Positions 1 through 10,100 of a stretch of DNA of 64,000 bases are shown piece by piece. The DNA comes from a virus. Within the stretch, counting starts at the first letter, position 1; every line of letters begins with the position of its first letter. The DNA lies in IMG/VR virus record IMGVR_UViG_3300021197_001653, positions 40,435 to 104,434 of that record, one strand, 5' to 3'. The notes under the pieces are model-generated. The model was not told where the DNA came from and did no database searches. It saw only the letters and a list, made by a program, of their open reading frames with translations. The position numbers and the translations under genes are program-made.

Positions 1-1
1 T

Positions 2-3000
2 GGTTCACAAACTACAATTTCACCTTTTAGTGAATTAATATATTTAGATAAAGGAGCTACATTGGGTGGTGGGGACACTAATGAAATAGTTGGTAGTATA
101 CCTTTAGTAAAAATTAATGTATTAGATGATAATTATACACATATAAAAGTATATGCTATAAAATATACATCTTATAATGAAATACCTTCTATATCTCTTA
201 TTAAAGATGAGGAAATAGATTCTTTTTCTAGTTATAGTTTTACTGATGATGGTAATAAAATTAGTGATTTAAGCACATCTGAATTTATATTTTTAGGATC
301 AAACCCTATTACACCTAAACATATAGAATCTAAAGATAATAGATTATTTGTTTCTAATTATACAGAGACAGCTTATGATTTAAATATAGATATGAGGGCT
401 TATGGTCATGATTCATTAGGTTCATCTAAATTATATACAGGTAATGTTTTATTTGTAAATAATGTATTAACAGGTAACTTTCAATCATTTAGCGCTGGTC
501 AAGAATTATCATCTTATAATTATAGTACTAAATTAGATGCTATTAATCCAAATTATGATACATATAAATATCAGAAGAATGGTTCTATAGTAGGTGGTGA
601 AGGTTTATATGTTACGTATGAATTAGTTCAAAAAGTATCTAGTCAATTACGTGGTAATATAAAATATAATAGATTCTTAAAAGATAATGAAATATATAGA
701 ATTGGTATTCAATTTTATAATAAATTAGGTCAAAAAACTGATGTTAAATGGATAGCTGATTTTAAAACTCCTTCTGGAAATTTACAAGGTAATTATAATG
801 TACTTAAAGTTGATATTAAACAAACTGAATTTAATGATTATATTAACTCATTAAACTTAACAGGTAATGATATACCTACTGGATATAAAATAGTAAGGGC
901 AGAAAGGAATATAAAAGATATGACAATACTTTGTCAAGGTTCTTTAACTGGTATGATGCTTCAGACAACACAAGATGCTAAAAATTATAATTATTGGAAA
1001 ACAGAGGTTAATAGAGCTAATCATTCTAAAAATGAGGTTAAATTACCTATACCATTAAGTAGAGGTTTTGTATTACCTTCTACAGAAACATCTTTATTTC
1101 CTACTTCTAATTTAACACAAATGAATGAAGGTAGGTCTGAAAAACTTGATGAAATATATAGAGATAATGATACTGATTATAAAAGACAACAATCTTGGCA
1201 ATATACTAAAATGATGCAAATGCATTCACCTGATATATTATTCAATACAGGTTTAGTATTTGGTAATGGTTTAAGTTTAAGAGTTAAAGGTATGGTTCAA
1301 CATACTACAACACATCATAGATATAATAAAATAAATACAGTTAGTAAATCTATTGTAGAAAATGATGTTTATTACAATATAAATAATTTAAGATCTAGAA
1401 GAAAAGCTGAATCTTTTGGTACGTTTGGACCAGTATATGATGGTGAAACGGATAATAGGACTGATTTTTTATCATATAATAGAAGATATGGTTATTATAT
1501 AAATGGTGAGAATGAAGATAATATTATATATGGTAGTCCAGAAATAACTGAGAGAGGACAGGGTACAACTGCTTATAATGGAGATAGTAGATATAATTAT
1601 ACAAATAGTTTAGAATCAGTTATATCAGACCAATATAAAGGTAGTAGTAGAGATGATGCTGCTATGGAAGGTATTAATAGTTTTGGTGAGAGGTGTTTAA
1701 CTATAGTTCTTGGTGCAGACAATTCTCTTGAAGCAGATAGACCTGCTATGGAAGATATTGTACCATCTAACATTGGTAATATAAACGGATTACTATTAAC
1801 TGAAGTAGTAAGACCAACATCTTATATTTATACAGGAGATATATATGGTGGTTTATCTGTAGAAGATAAATCTAGAACTACTTATATTGAGATAGGTCCT
1901 TATAATGATATTTCTGCTGTAGCTGAAGATATAGAGAACTGTGGTGATATATATGTACAATTATATAGATTTGGTAGACTATTAAAAACAGATACTGAAG
2001 TGTATGATCCTACAAAATTACAATTAACTGAAATTATAGAGCACCCTATTGAATCAACAGTTAACCTATTGAATAGAAATGATATTTCTTTATTAGGATG
2101 GGATAATAAATTTCAACCTAGATATGATGAGTTTCATAATTATAACAGAGTGTATAGCCAATTGTCTAATTTAATAAAAGCATCTACTGATTCATTTAAA
2201 TTTAAAAAAATAAATCAGTTTAGCACAAGAATTATATCATCTAAACTTAAAGTTCCTGGTGAATTTATAGATAGTTGGACAGACTTTTTAGAAAATGAGA
2301 CAATGGATTTAGATGGTAAATATGGTTCAATTAATAGTTTAATTAACGCTAATGATATGATATATGCTTTACAAGATAGTGCTATATCAAAATTAAGTAT
2401 TAACCCTAGGATTCAAACACAAGGTAGTGATGGCTTAGGTATTGAATTAGGTACAGGTGGTATATTATATGACTATAACTATATATCTACTAAATCAGGT
2501 ACAGTAAATAAATGGTCTGTTTTTAACACACCTTATGGGTTTTATTACTTTGATTTATTAAATAAGAGTTACAATAGGGTAAGTAAAGGTATAGAAAATT
2601 TATCTTCATTAAAAGGTTTACATGCTCATTTTCAAAATAATATAGACTATACGCAATTAATTAAAGATAACCCTTTATTACAACAAGGTGTTGTAGGTGG
2701 TTATAATAATATTAATAAAGAATCTTTTTTAACTGTATTACAAGGTAGTGAAAGTTTTACTATTGGATTTAATGATAAAAAAGATTACTTTACTAGTTTT
2801 TATGATTTATTACCTAACATGTATATAAATAAAGGTTTTAAATCTTTGCTTATTAATCCTGATAATAATAAGTTATATGATTTAGGTGAGGGTGAATATA
2901 GTAATTATTTTGATGTTAAATATCCTTCTTATATAACACTAATACTTAATCCTGAATCAGATTTAGATTGTATATTTGATAATATAGAGTTTAATTCTGA

Positions 3001-3265
3001 AATTTATTTAAACGATATAGATCAACCTAATAATACATTAACTCATATACAAGCATATAATGAATACCAAAATAGTGGTAAGATACCATTAATATTAGGA
3101 AGAAGTACAAATTTAAGAAGGAAATTTAGAAAATGGAGAGCTGATATACCTAGAGAAGGTAGGAATAGAATAAGAAATCCTTGGATATTTTTAAAATTAG
3201 AATTAGATAGTGAAACAAATTATAAAATGATATTACATGATATAGTTGTAAATTATACAGTATAA
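2..3265 (+). CDS. Large virion tail protein, 5' truncated by the window (muzzle-like candidate)
   Basis: The reading frame is open from base 2, so the gene starts outside the window; the TTG near position 62 is not a convincing start. At least 1087 residues are visible. The composition is that of a beta-rich structural protein: many Asn, Tyr, Ser and Thr, no signal peptide, no membrane span, no enzyme motif. The C-terminus is basic (RRKFRKWRADIPREGRNR) and ends with a short beta-like stretch. It lies directly upstream of the packaged-protein operon, where crAss-like phages encode tail barrel and muzzle proteins. The structural role is inferred from position, size and composition; the precise tail part is a guess. 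Confidence 0.55.
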   Translation, partial: GSQTTISPFSELIYLDKGATLGGGDTNEIVGSIPLVKINVLDDNYTHIKVYAIKYTSYNEIPSISLIKDEEIDSFSSYSFTDDGNKISDLSTSEFIFLGSNPITPKHIESKDNRLFVSNYTETAYDLNIDMRAYGHDSLGSSKLYTGNVLFVNNVLTGNFQSFSAGQELSSYNYSTKLDAINPNYDTYKYQKNGSIVGGEGLYVTYELVQKVSSQLRGNIKYNRFLKDNEIYRIGIQFYNKLGQKTDVKWIADFKTPSGNLQGNYNVLKVDIKQTEFNDYINSLNLTGNDIPTGYKIVRAERNIKDMTILCQGSLTGMMLQTTQDAKNYNYWKTEVNRANHSKNEVKLPIPLSRGFVLPSTETSLFPTSNLTQMNEGRSEKLDEIYRDNDTDYKRQQSWQYTKMMQMHSPDILFNTGLVFGNGLSLRVKGMVQHTTTHHRYNKINTVSKSIVENDVYYNINNLRSRRKAESFGTFGPVYDGETDNRTDFLSYNRRYGYYINGENEDNIIYGSPEITERGQGTTAYNGDSRYNYTNSLESVISDQYKGSSRDDAAMEGINSFGERCLTIVLGADNSLEADRPAMEDIVPSNIGNINGLLLTEVVRPTSYIYTGDIYGGLSVEDKSRTTYIEIGPYNDISAVAEDIENCGDIYVQLYRFGRLLKTDTEVYDPTKLQLTEIIEHPIESTVNLLNRNDISLLGWDNKFQPRYDEFHNYNRVYSQLSNLIKASTDSFKFKKINQFSTRIISSKLKVPGEFIDSWTDFLENETMDLDGKYGSINSLINANDMIYALQDSAISKLSINPRIQTQGSDGLGIELGTGGILYDYNYISTKSGTVNKWSVFNTPYGFYYFDLLNKSYNRVSKGIENLSSLKGLHAHFQNNIDYTQLIKDNPLLQQGVVGGYNNINKESFLTVLQGSESFTIGFNDKKDYFTSFYDLLPNMYINKGFKSLLINPDNNKLYDLGEGEYSNYFDVKYPSYITLILNPESDLDCIFDNIEFNSEIYLNDIDQPNNTLTHIQAYNEYQNSGKIPLILGRSTNLRRKFRKWRADIPREGRNRIRNPWIFLKLELDSETNYKMILHDIVVNYTV

Positions 3266-3296
3266 TAATATTTATTATAAATAAACTATAAATAAA

Positions 3297-3328
3297 TTTG
3301 GTTTATTCAATAATTTTTAGTATATTTG
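3297..3328 (+). promoter_or_regulatory. Bacteroidota-type promoter
   Basis: TTTG (3297-3300), a 20-nt spacer and TATATTTG (3321-3328) match the Bacteroidota housekeeping consensus TTTG...TAnnTTTG. It lies in the gap between the tail gene and the packaged-protein operon, with transcription expected to start about 3335. It would be read by host RNA polymerase and is one of the best host clues in the window. Confidence 0.7.
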
Positions 3329-3378
3329 CAGTTCAATTATAGAATTTAAACTCATTTTATAAAATTTAATTAAGTTAG

Positions 3379-3413
3379 TATAGGGGTATTATAATAAATA
3401 TCCCTATATTTTT
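3379..3413 (+). terminator. Strong intrinsic terminator or attenuator just before the packaged-protein operon
   Basis: A 12-bp stem (TATAGGGGTATT with AATATCCCTATA, one G-U pair), a 6-nt loop and a run of five T. It ends 11 nt before the ATG at 3424 and lies downstream of the promoter at 3297-3328. It can terminate the tail-gene transcript, but it would also stop transcripts from that promoter after about 75 nt unless read through. Confidence 0.65.
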
Positions 3414-3423
3414 AAAATAAGAT

Positions 3424-5304
3424 ATGAAAAATAAATATTTAAATGAATTTAATGAAGGTGGAAAACACTCTCAAAATCCTTTAGGTGGGATACCTCAAGG
3501 AATTGGTAGTAATGGTAAGCCTAATTTAGTTGAACAAGGTGAGACATCCTTTGATAGTAAAAATGGTAAATACATTTTTAGCGACAGTTTAGAAACAAAT
3601 GACATTATGAAAATAGATTTAATTAGCGAGTTTAATTTACCTAAATATATTAAGGGTAAATCTTTTTCTGAAGCTAGCAAAGCTATTAATAATAAGTTTA
3701 AAGATAGAAATGATAAAGCGTCTTTAAATACACAAAAAGAATTATTAAATAGACTTACAGAAGCCCAAGAATATACTAAAATGCAGAAAGCATTAAAAAA
3801 TAATTCACAAGAGGTACCTGATAATATGAATGGGGTTGTTCCGGAAGGGATGAATCAATTCAATGAAGGTGGTTTTTCTAATTTTATAAAAGAAAATGGT
3901 GAAGGTATTGCTTCTGCTGGAAGCGGGGCATTAAAGATGATTGGTAATTTAAGTGGCGAGGGTGTTTCAACTAATGCTGCATCTGCTGGATTATCTGGGG
4001 CTGCTGAAGGTGCAATGGCTGGAGCTGCTTTAGGTCCATTAGGAGCTATTGGAGGAGGTATATTAGGAGGTGTAACAAGTTTAATTGGATCTGGTAAAGC
4101 TAAAAAAGAGCTTTTAGAGAAAAATATGAATGATACACAAGGTTTTAGAAATGACAAATTAAATACATTTAAGTATGGTGGTAGTTTAAGATCTAATAAA
4201 TATGCATTAGGAGGTCAAATAGATCCTAATGATAGTAGAATTCCTGAATATGCCCAAGGTGATAAAAGATTTGAAGGTGTGCCATTTAGAAGTAATAGGT
4301 ACGAAAGGTTATTATCTGATATAAAGAAAAAACATAATACTTCAATTGATACAAGTGGTGTAAGTGATTTATATAGAGCGGCACCATTAGCTAAATCAGT
4401 ACAAGGTGGTTCACCAAGTGCATTAGGAACATATAGAGATTTACTTATGAAAGGTCGTAAAGGTAGACCAGAAACAACCCCTATTACAGAAGCTGATATG
4501 AAATTAGATCTTTTAAAGGGTATTAATAGCACAACATCTAATTCATTTAGAAATGGTGGATCTATATCATCATTAAAACCATTAACAACAAAAGAAGATT
4601 TACAATTTAGAGCTAATCCTTTAGATAATTTAAATACACCCACTTTACAAGGTAGACCATCCCCTGAATTACCAAAAGAACAAAGTAATTTTAGAAAACT
4701 ATTAGGTCAAGGAGCTAGTTATTTAAAAGATAATGCACCTAAATTAGCAAGGTTAGCTCCTGTAGCTACGAATGCATTACAATTATCTAACTTAAAAAGA
4801 CCTCAACATGAATCTTTAAATAGATTAAATACTAGATATAAAAGAGATTTAGTAGATGAGAAGACTTTACAAAATTTAGTTAATGAACAATACGGCGGTA
4901 CAGCTGAAAAACTTGCTAATGCAGCAGGTGGCTCAACAAGTGGGTTGAGAGCTAGTTTATTAGGAGCTCAATTAAACAAATCAAAAGCTTTATCAGATGC
5001 TTTTTCAAGAGCTGATCAAAATAATAGATCTGAAAATGAATTATCTCAAAAATTTAATTTAGGTGTTGATAAAATTAATTTACAACAAGATAATTTAGAA
5101 GGTGATATAAATGCTAAGAATAGAGGATCATTTGAAAGTAATAAGTCTAAATTAATATCCCAACTTGGTACTGATGTGGGTCGTATTGGTAAAGAAGCTA
5201 GTCAAATGGCATCAGTAGCTAAAATGTTTGGTTATACTTGGGATGGTAAATTCATGAGAGATAAGAAAGGTAAAATAATTAACCTTAATAAAGGAACTAA
5301 ATAA
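3424..5304 (+). CDS. Putative packaged/ejected virion protein with Gly/Ala-rich hydrophobic segment
   Basis: 626 residues, first gene of the packaged-protein operon. Around residues 185-225 is a Gly/Ala-rich hydrophobic stretch (GAMAGAALGPLGAIGGGILG) of glycine-zipper type, typical of proteins that insert into membranes during DNA ejection. A short motif of the form aromatic-x-x-G-G recurs at residues 9, 146, 249-253, 260-264 and 375-379. The C-terminal third is Gln, Asn and Lys rich and probably helical. Its stop codon overlaps the next ATG by one base (TAATG). By position it corresponds to the cargo genes preceding the RNA polymerase in crAss-like phages. No enzymatic motif was seen. Confidence 0.55.
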   Translation: MKNKYLNEFNEGGKHSQNPLGGIPQGIGSNGKPNLVEQGETSFDSKNGKYIFSDSLETNDIMKIDLISEFNLPKYIKGKSFSEASKAINNKFKDRNDKASLNTQKELLNRLTEAQEYTKMQKALKNNSQEVPDNMNGVVPEGMNQFNEGGFSNFIKENGEGIASAGSGALKMIGNLSGEGVSTNAASAGLSGAAEGAMAGAALGPLGAIGGGILGGVTSLIGSGKAKKELLEKNMNDTQGFRNDKLNTFKYGGSLRSNKYALGGQIDPNDSRIPEYAQGDKRFEGVPFRSNRYERLLSDIKKKHNTSIDTSGVSDLYRAAPLAKSVQGGSPSALGTYRDLLMKGRKGRPETTPITEADMKLDLLKGINSTTSNSFRNGGSISSLKPLTTKEDLQFRANPLDNLNTPTLQGRPSPELPKEQSNFRKLLGQGASYLKDNAPKLARLAPVATNALQLSNLKRPQHESLNRLNTRYKRDLVDEKTLQNLVNEQYGGTAEKLANAAGGSTSGLRASLLGAQLNKSKALSDAFSRADQNNRSENELSQKFNLGVDKINLQQDNLEGDINAKNRGSFESNKSKLISQLGTDVGRIGKEASQMASVAKMFGYTWDGKFMRDKKGKIINLNKGTK

Positions 5305-7115
5305 TGGCTAATAGATATACAAATATAACAACTTCTCAATATGATCCTATGTCGTTACAGGAATTAATGGCTGCTCCATCTTATTTAAGGAAGCAACATG
5401 ATGATTTAGAATCACAAGCTAGTAAATTAGGAATAATTGATTCTAATAGATTGGATGTAGATAATGAGTTAGTTACAGGGGAAATAGGTAAATTTGAAGA
5501 AGGTGTAGGTTCTTATGTAGATCAATTAGCTACAGAAGGTTTTAATCCTACTAGCAAAAGAGGTTTATATAAACTAGCTAAACAAAGAAGAGATTTATTA
5601 TCACCTGAAGGTTCAATAGGTAAAGCAAAAAAAAGTTATGATGCTCATGCTAAAAATAAACAGGTTCTTTCTAAAATGTATCAAAGTGGTAAAATTAGTA
5701 AAGATAAATATGAATTAGGTATAGCTAAATCATTACAAGATTATACTAATACTGGTGGTATTGCTAATCAAGGTGTTTATAATGACTTTAATGCAGTTAA
5801 GGATACGGATGTTATTGAGAAGGCCAGAAAGGTAGCTTTAGATATACAAAGGAATCCTAAAATATTAGAATCATTTGGTCTTATAAAAAAAGGTGATAGA
5901 TATTATGATATTAAAACTAGAAAAGAATATACTCAACAAGGAGCTATAAAATTTGGAATTAAAAATACATTAGCGTTAGATCAAGATGTAATGTCTGATT
6001 TAAATCAGAGAGAACAATTAGGAATGCTTGGTGATAATACAGCTAGTGATTATTTAAATACATTAGGGTCTTTAGATGAAGTAATATACTCTAAAAATAA
6101 ACAAACACAAACTAGACGTGGTTTCTTTGATCCTTTGGAAATAGCCGCTAAGAAGAAAGCATTAGATAAAGCATACGAGACTAAAAATGTTGATTTTGAA
6201 GGGTTTGTTACTGGAAAACAAGTAATATATGATGAAGATTCAATAAATGATTTACAAAGGATAGTAAGTGGTAAGACACAAATTGATGAAACTAAATATG
6301 TAAATCATGGTGATGCATCTTTCTTATCAGCAATAGCAGATATATTTTCAGGTAAAGCACCAAAAAAACCTATAGTATTTAAGGAATTAAGTGGTGAATT
6401 AAAAACTAAAACTGAAAATATATTTAATGGTTTAAAAAGAACAGGTGTGCTTAGTGAAAATGCGTTAATAAATGATAAAGCTACACTTAAAGCTGTTGTA
6501 AATTATATGCAAAATAACCAAGCTGTTGTAATACAACCAAATCTTATTAAACATGGTGATGTGCTTAAATCTGAAAAAATTGGTAAAGACATTATTAATA
6601 ATGCTTCTAGTAGAGAGTTTTATAATACTAAAACTGGTAAAATAATGACATATGAAGATATGATAGATAAAGGTTACCTTACTGCTGAGAAAAATGATAA
6701 TTATAAAGCTACAACATATAGAGGTAGTTTAGGTGCAGATAATATGTATTCATTAAAAGTTCCTGCACATGCAAGAGCTGGTTATATTACACCACATGTA
6801 CTAAATATAAAAGGTCAAGAGTTTTTAGTTCCTGGTAGTAGATCTCAATTAAATAGTCAGAAACATTTAATGGATTCTAAATTTAATAGAGTATTCCAAA
6901 AATTAGCTACTCAACCTGGTTTACCAACCAATTTTCAATGGAAAGATCCACGTAATCAAAAAATTAGAGACGTTGAAATAATGAGATTATCTAAAACGAG
7001 TGAAGAATATCAAAAATATGGAGCACCTTACTTAATGAATATAGATGGTGTTTTAAAACCAATTAGCGAAGGTATTTTTAGAAGAATGCAAGCTGATTTA
7101 AATATGCAAAACTAA
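5304..7115 (+). CDS. Putative packaged virion protein
   Basis: 603 residues, translationally coupled to both neighbours by one-base overlaps (TAATG at each end). It is soluble, Lys, Asp and Asn rich, and predicted mostly helical in the N-terminal half, with no membrane segment and no recognisable catalytic motif. Its place between a glycine-zipper protein and the megaproteins of the RNA polymerase operon suggests it is packaged with them in the capsid or tail. The function is otherwise unknown. Confidence 0.5.
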   Translation: MANRYTNITTSQYDPMSLQELMAAPSYLRKQHDDLESQASKLGIIDSNRLDVDNELVTGEIGKFEEGVGSYVDQLATEGFNPTSKRGLYKLAKQRRDLLSPEGSIGKAKKSYDAHAKNKQVLSKMYQSGKISKDKYELGIAKSLQDYTNTGGIANQGVYNDFNAVKDTDVIEKARKVALDIQRNPKILESFGLIKKGDRYYDIKTRKEYTQQGAIKFGIKNTLALDQDVMSDLNQREQLGMLGDNTASDYLNTLGSLDEVIYSKNKQTQTRRGFFDPLEIAAKKKALDKAYETKNVDFEGFVTGKQVIYDEDSINDLQRIVSGKTQIDETKYVNHGDASFLSAIADIFSGKAPKKPIVFKELSGELKTKTENIFNGLKRTGVLSENALINDKATLKAVVNYMQNNQAVVIQPNLIKHGDVLKSEKIGKDIINNASSREFYNTKTGKIMTYEDMIDKGYLTAEKNDNYKATTYRGSLGADNMYSLKVPAHARAGYITPHVLNIKGQEFLVPGSRSQLNSQKHLMDSKFNRVFQKLATQPGLPTNFQWKDPRNQKIRDVEIMRLSKTSEEYQKYGAPYLMNIDGVLKPISEGIFRRMQADLNMQN

Positions 7116-10100
7116 TGGAAGATGAATTTGACATAGAAAATTTATACCCTGAATTAGACCCAGCTACATTATCTAACCCAGATAATGTTTCTTCTATTAT
7201 ACAATATAATAGTAAACTTGGGGAATCTCAATATGATGATGGGTTTTTAGCACACTTACATCAAGATGAAGGTGATATAGATACCGCTTTAAATTCATAT
7301 AGAGCTAGTAAACAATCTGGTTGGGATCAATTAGGTAATTCATTAGGTAGACTTACTAATATTATACCAGAAGCTATTGGTGGGATTGCATCAGCATTTG
7401 ATTTTGAAGATTATTTTAATTCTAATCAGGAAGTTGGTAACTGGTTAACTACAATGATGGATGAATGGAAAGAAACTACAACTGAAGCTTTACCAATATA
7501 TAGAGAAAATCCTGGTAAGTCATTAGATTTTGGTGATTCAGGATGGTGGTTTGAAAACGGTTCATCTTTAGTTAATTCTATAGGTGGATTTGCTATATCT
7601 GGTGGTGTTATAACCAAAGGGTTAGGTGGTTTAAGTAAACTTTCTAGAGTTGATAAGCTAGCTAAAATGATAGGGGGAGTAAATAAAGCTAATAAAGTAG
7701 GTCAAGTTGCTCAAACAGCTACTACAGCTACAATGCTTAACCAAGCTGAATCTATAATGGAAGCTACCCAAGTATTTGATTCAACATATAAATTTGAATT
7801 TGATAAATTAAGTGCTGCTAATGATCCAGATGCTGAATCTAAAGCTAAACAAAAAGCTGCTGATGCCGCTAAATTAACTATTAATGCTAATAGAGCTAAT
7901 ATAATTTTAAATTTATCATCTGCTAATTTATTTTTAAAAGCACCTAAATTAACAAGCAATATACTTAAAAAGGAAACATTTAGAAGTAATTTAACTAGAG
8001 GTGGTGTTGAAGGTGTTCAAGAATCAGCTGAGGAAGTTATAAATTTAATAGCTGGTGATATAGGTAGAGCTTTTGGTGAAGATAAAGATTATAGTTTAAG
8101 TGCGGTATTAAATAATTTAAATGCAGCTGAAGCTACTGAAGCAGCCTTATTAGGTTTTATAGGTGGTATGGGTCAAACTGTTATCACAAAAGAAGGTGTT
8201 AATAGACTTAATAAAACTATTGATCCTGATACAGGTGAAAAAATATCAGTTAGAGATTATAATAAAAAACAATATGATCAACAACAAGAAATAATACAAG
8301 AATATGATGATAATGCTAAGGAAAATAATATTAAAACATTTACAAATGCATTTGATAGTATAAAAGATAATTTGATATTACAAAAAGCTTATAAAAAAGC
8401 TATTAAAAATGAAGATAATGAAGAGGCTCAGAGACTAGCTAATTTAACATTAGGTGTCCAATCATTTCATGCTTTTAAAAATGGTACTACTGAAAACCTT
8501 ATTAAATTATACGAAGAATTAAAAAAAGGCCCTCAGAAAGAGGGAATGGGTGAAGATTATAAAGAAAAAGCTTCTGCTGCTATTTCTAATATTAAAAAAT
8601 TAGAAAAATACTATAATTTTTCACAAGAATTTGCTAATAATAAAGAGGTATATCTTAATAGGAACATAGATGTAGAATTAACTAATGAACTTAATAATTA
8701 TAATAATTTATTAACAGAAAAAGAAGGTGATTTAAATAGTAAAATAGAGCATAAGTTAAAATATAAGAGATATGCTAAATTAAACTTTCATCCTCAAGAT
8801 AGACCTAAAATAAGCCCAACTCCTGTTACTGCTAGTGATTTAGATACTGAAACAGAAAATGTTTTAAAAAATAAGTTTAAATCTACTATAAAGAAGTTAC
8901 CTGAGTATAAAGCCTATGTTGATACTCAAAATAAGATTGATGATATATTATCTAAAATTGATAAAAATGACAATGATTTTAATAAAATAACATCTGATAA
9001 GTATCAAACATCTTACAAAAAGAAGATTGAATCTATTGATAAAGCTATTAAAAATTCTATTGATAAACAACAAGCTAAAGTAGAAAAAGAAATTAAAACA
9101 GAAGAAGCGGAAGCAATTAAAGAGGAAGAAAAAGCTGTTAGAGCAGAAAAAGTTACTACCCAAGCAGTTGATGCTGAAACAGAAAATATTACAAATGATG
9201 TGCATAAAGCAGTCTCTAACTTAAAACCATATGATATTTTTACTATACCTGAAAGCCTTAGTGCTACACATGCAGGTAAACAATTTTATTTAGATGGTAG
9301 TTCATCAACAGATGATATAAAAGTATTAAAAGATACTAATACTGGAAGTAATATTATTATTGAAGTACCTACTTATAAGAAAACTCAAGCTAATAATTAT
9401 GATATAGATGATTATGCTACATCTGAAGGTGGTGATATTAATAGAGTAGTTACAAATAATGAAAATACTTTAGATACTAATCCTGATAAAATAGGTAATG
9501 GTTCTAAATTAATAAGTACTGATAATAAAGGTAAAGCGTTTGATTTTATCAAAAAAGATTATGCAGCTTATTTAGATTATGAAAAAGAACCTATTGATAA
9601 GATTGGAACTATTGTAAAGTTCAGTTTAAATACAAACGATTTAAAGAATCCTAAATGGACAAAGGCTACGGCATTATATAAAAAAGGTATTAATACCTTA
9701 AATGATACTGAAATTGAATATTTAATAGATTATTTACCAATTGATGCTGTACTTACAGATAAAATTAAGGCTCCTATTGAAACTATACCTACTACTGAAC
9801 AAGATCCAGTTAGATATATCAACAGTTCTAGAATATTAAGAAAGAATATTATTAACGAATTAATGAATGGTAAATCTCTTAATGAGCTTAATACAACTAT
9901 TGAAGGTCAATATGAAGGTGTTTTAAAAGTTGATGAAAAAGTTGATGGTAAGGTTCTTGAAAACTCCATAATGGACTTACATTTCTTAAAAGGTAAAAGT
10001 AAGGCTGATAAAATTAAAACAATTAAAGAAAATATAGGTGTTGTTAATGATAATGGTGATATTACATTTGTAAATGGTGCAAAAGTACCAATGAAAGTTA

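Noticed and set aside
3495-4643. Long minus-strand frames under the first packaged-protein gene (and similar ones at 7426, 8948, 10978, 15784)
   Set aside because: They lie wholly inside strongly supported genes on the other strand and read as complements of repetitive AT-rich codons, with no independent motifs or start context.
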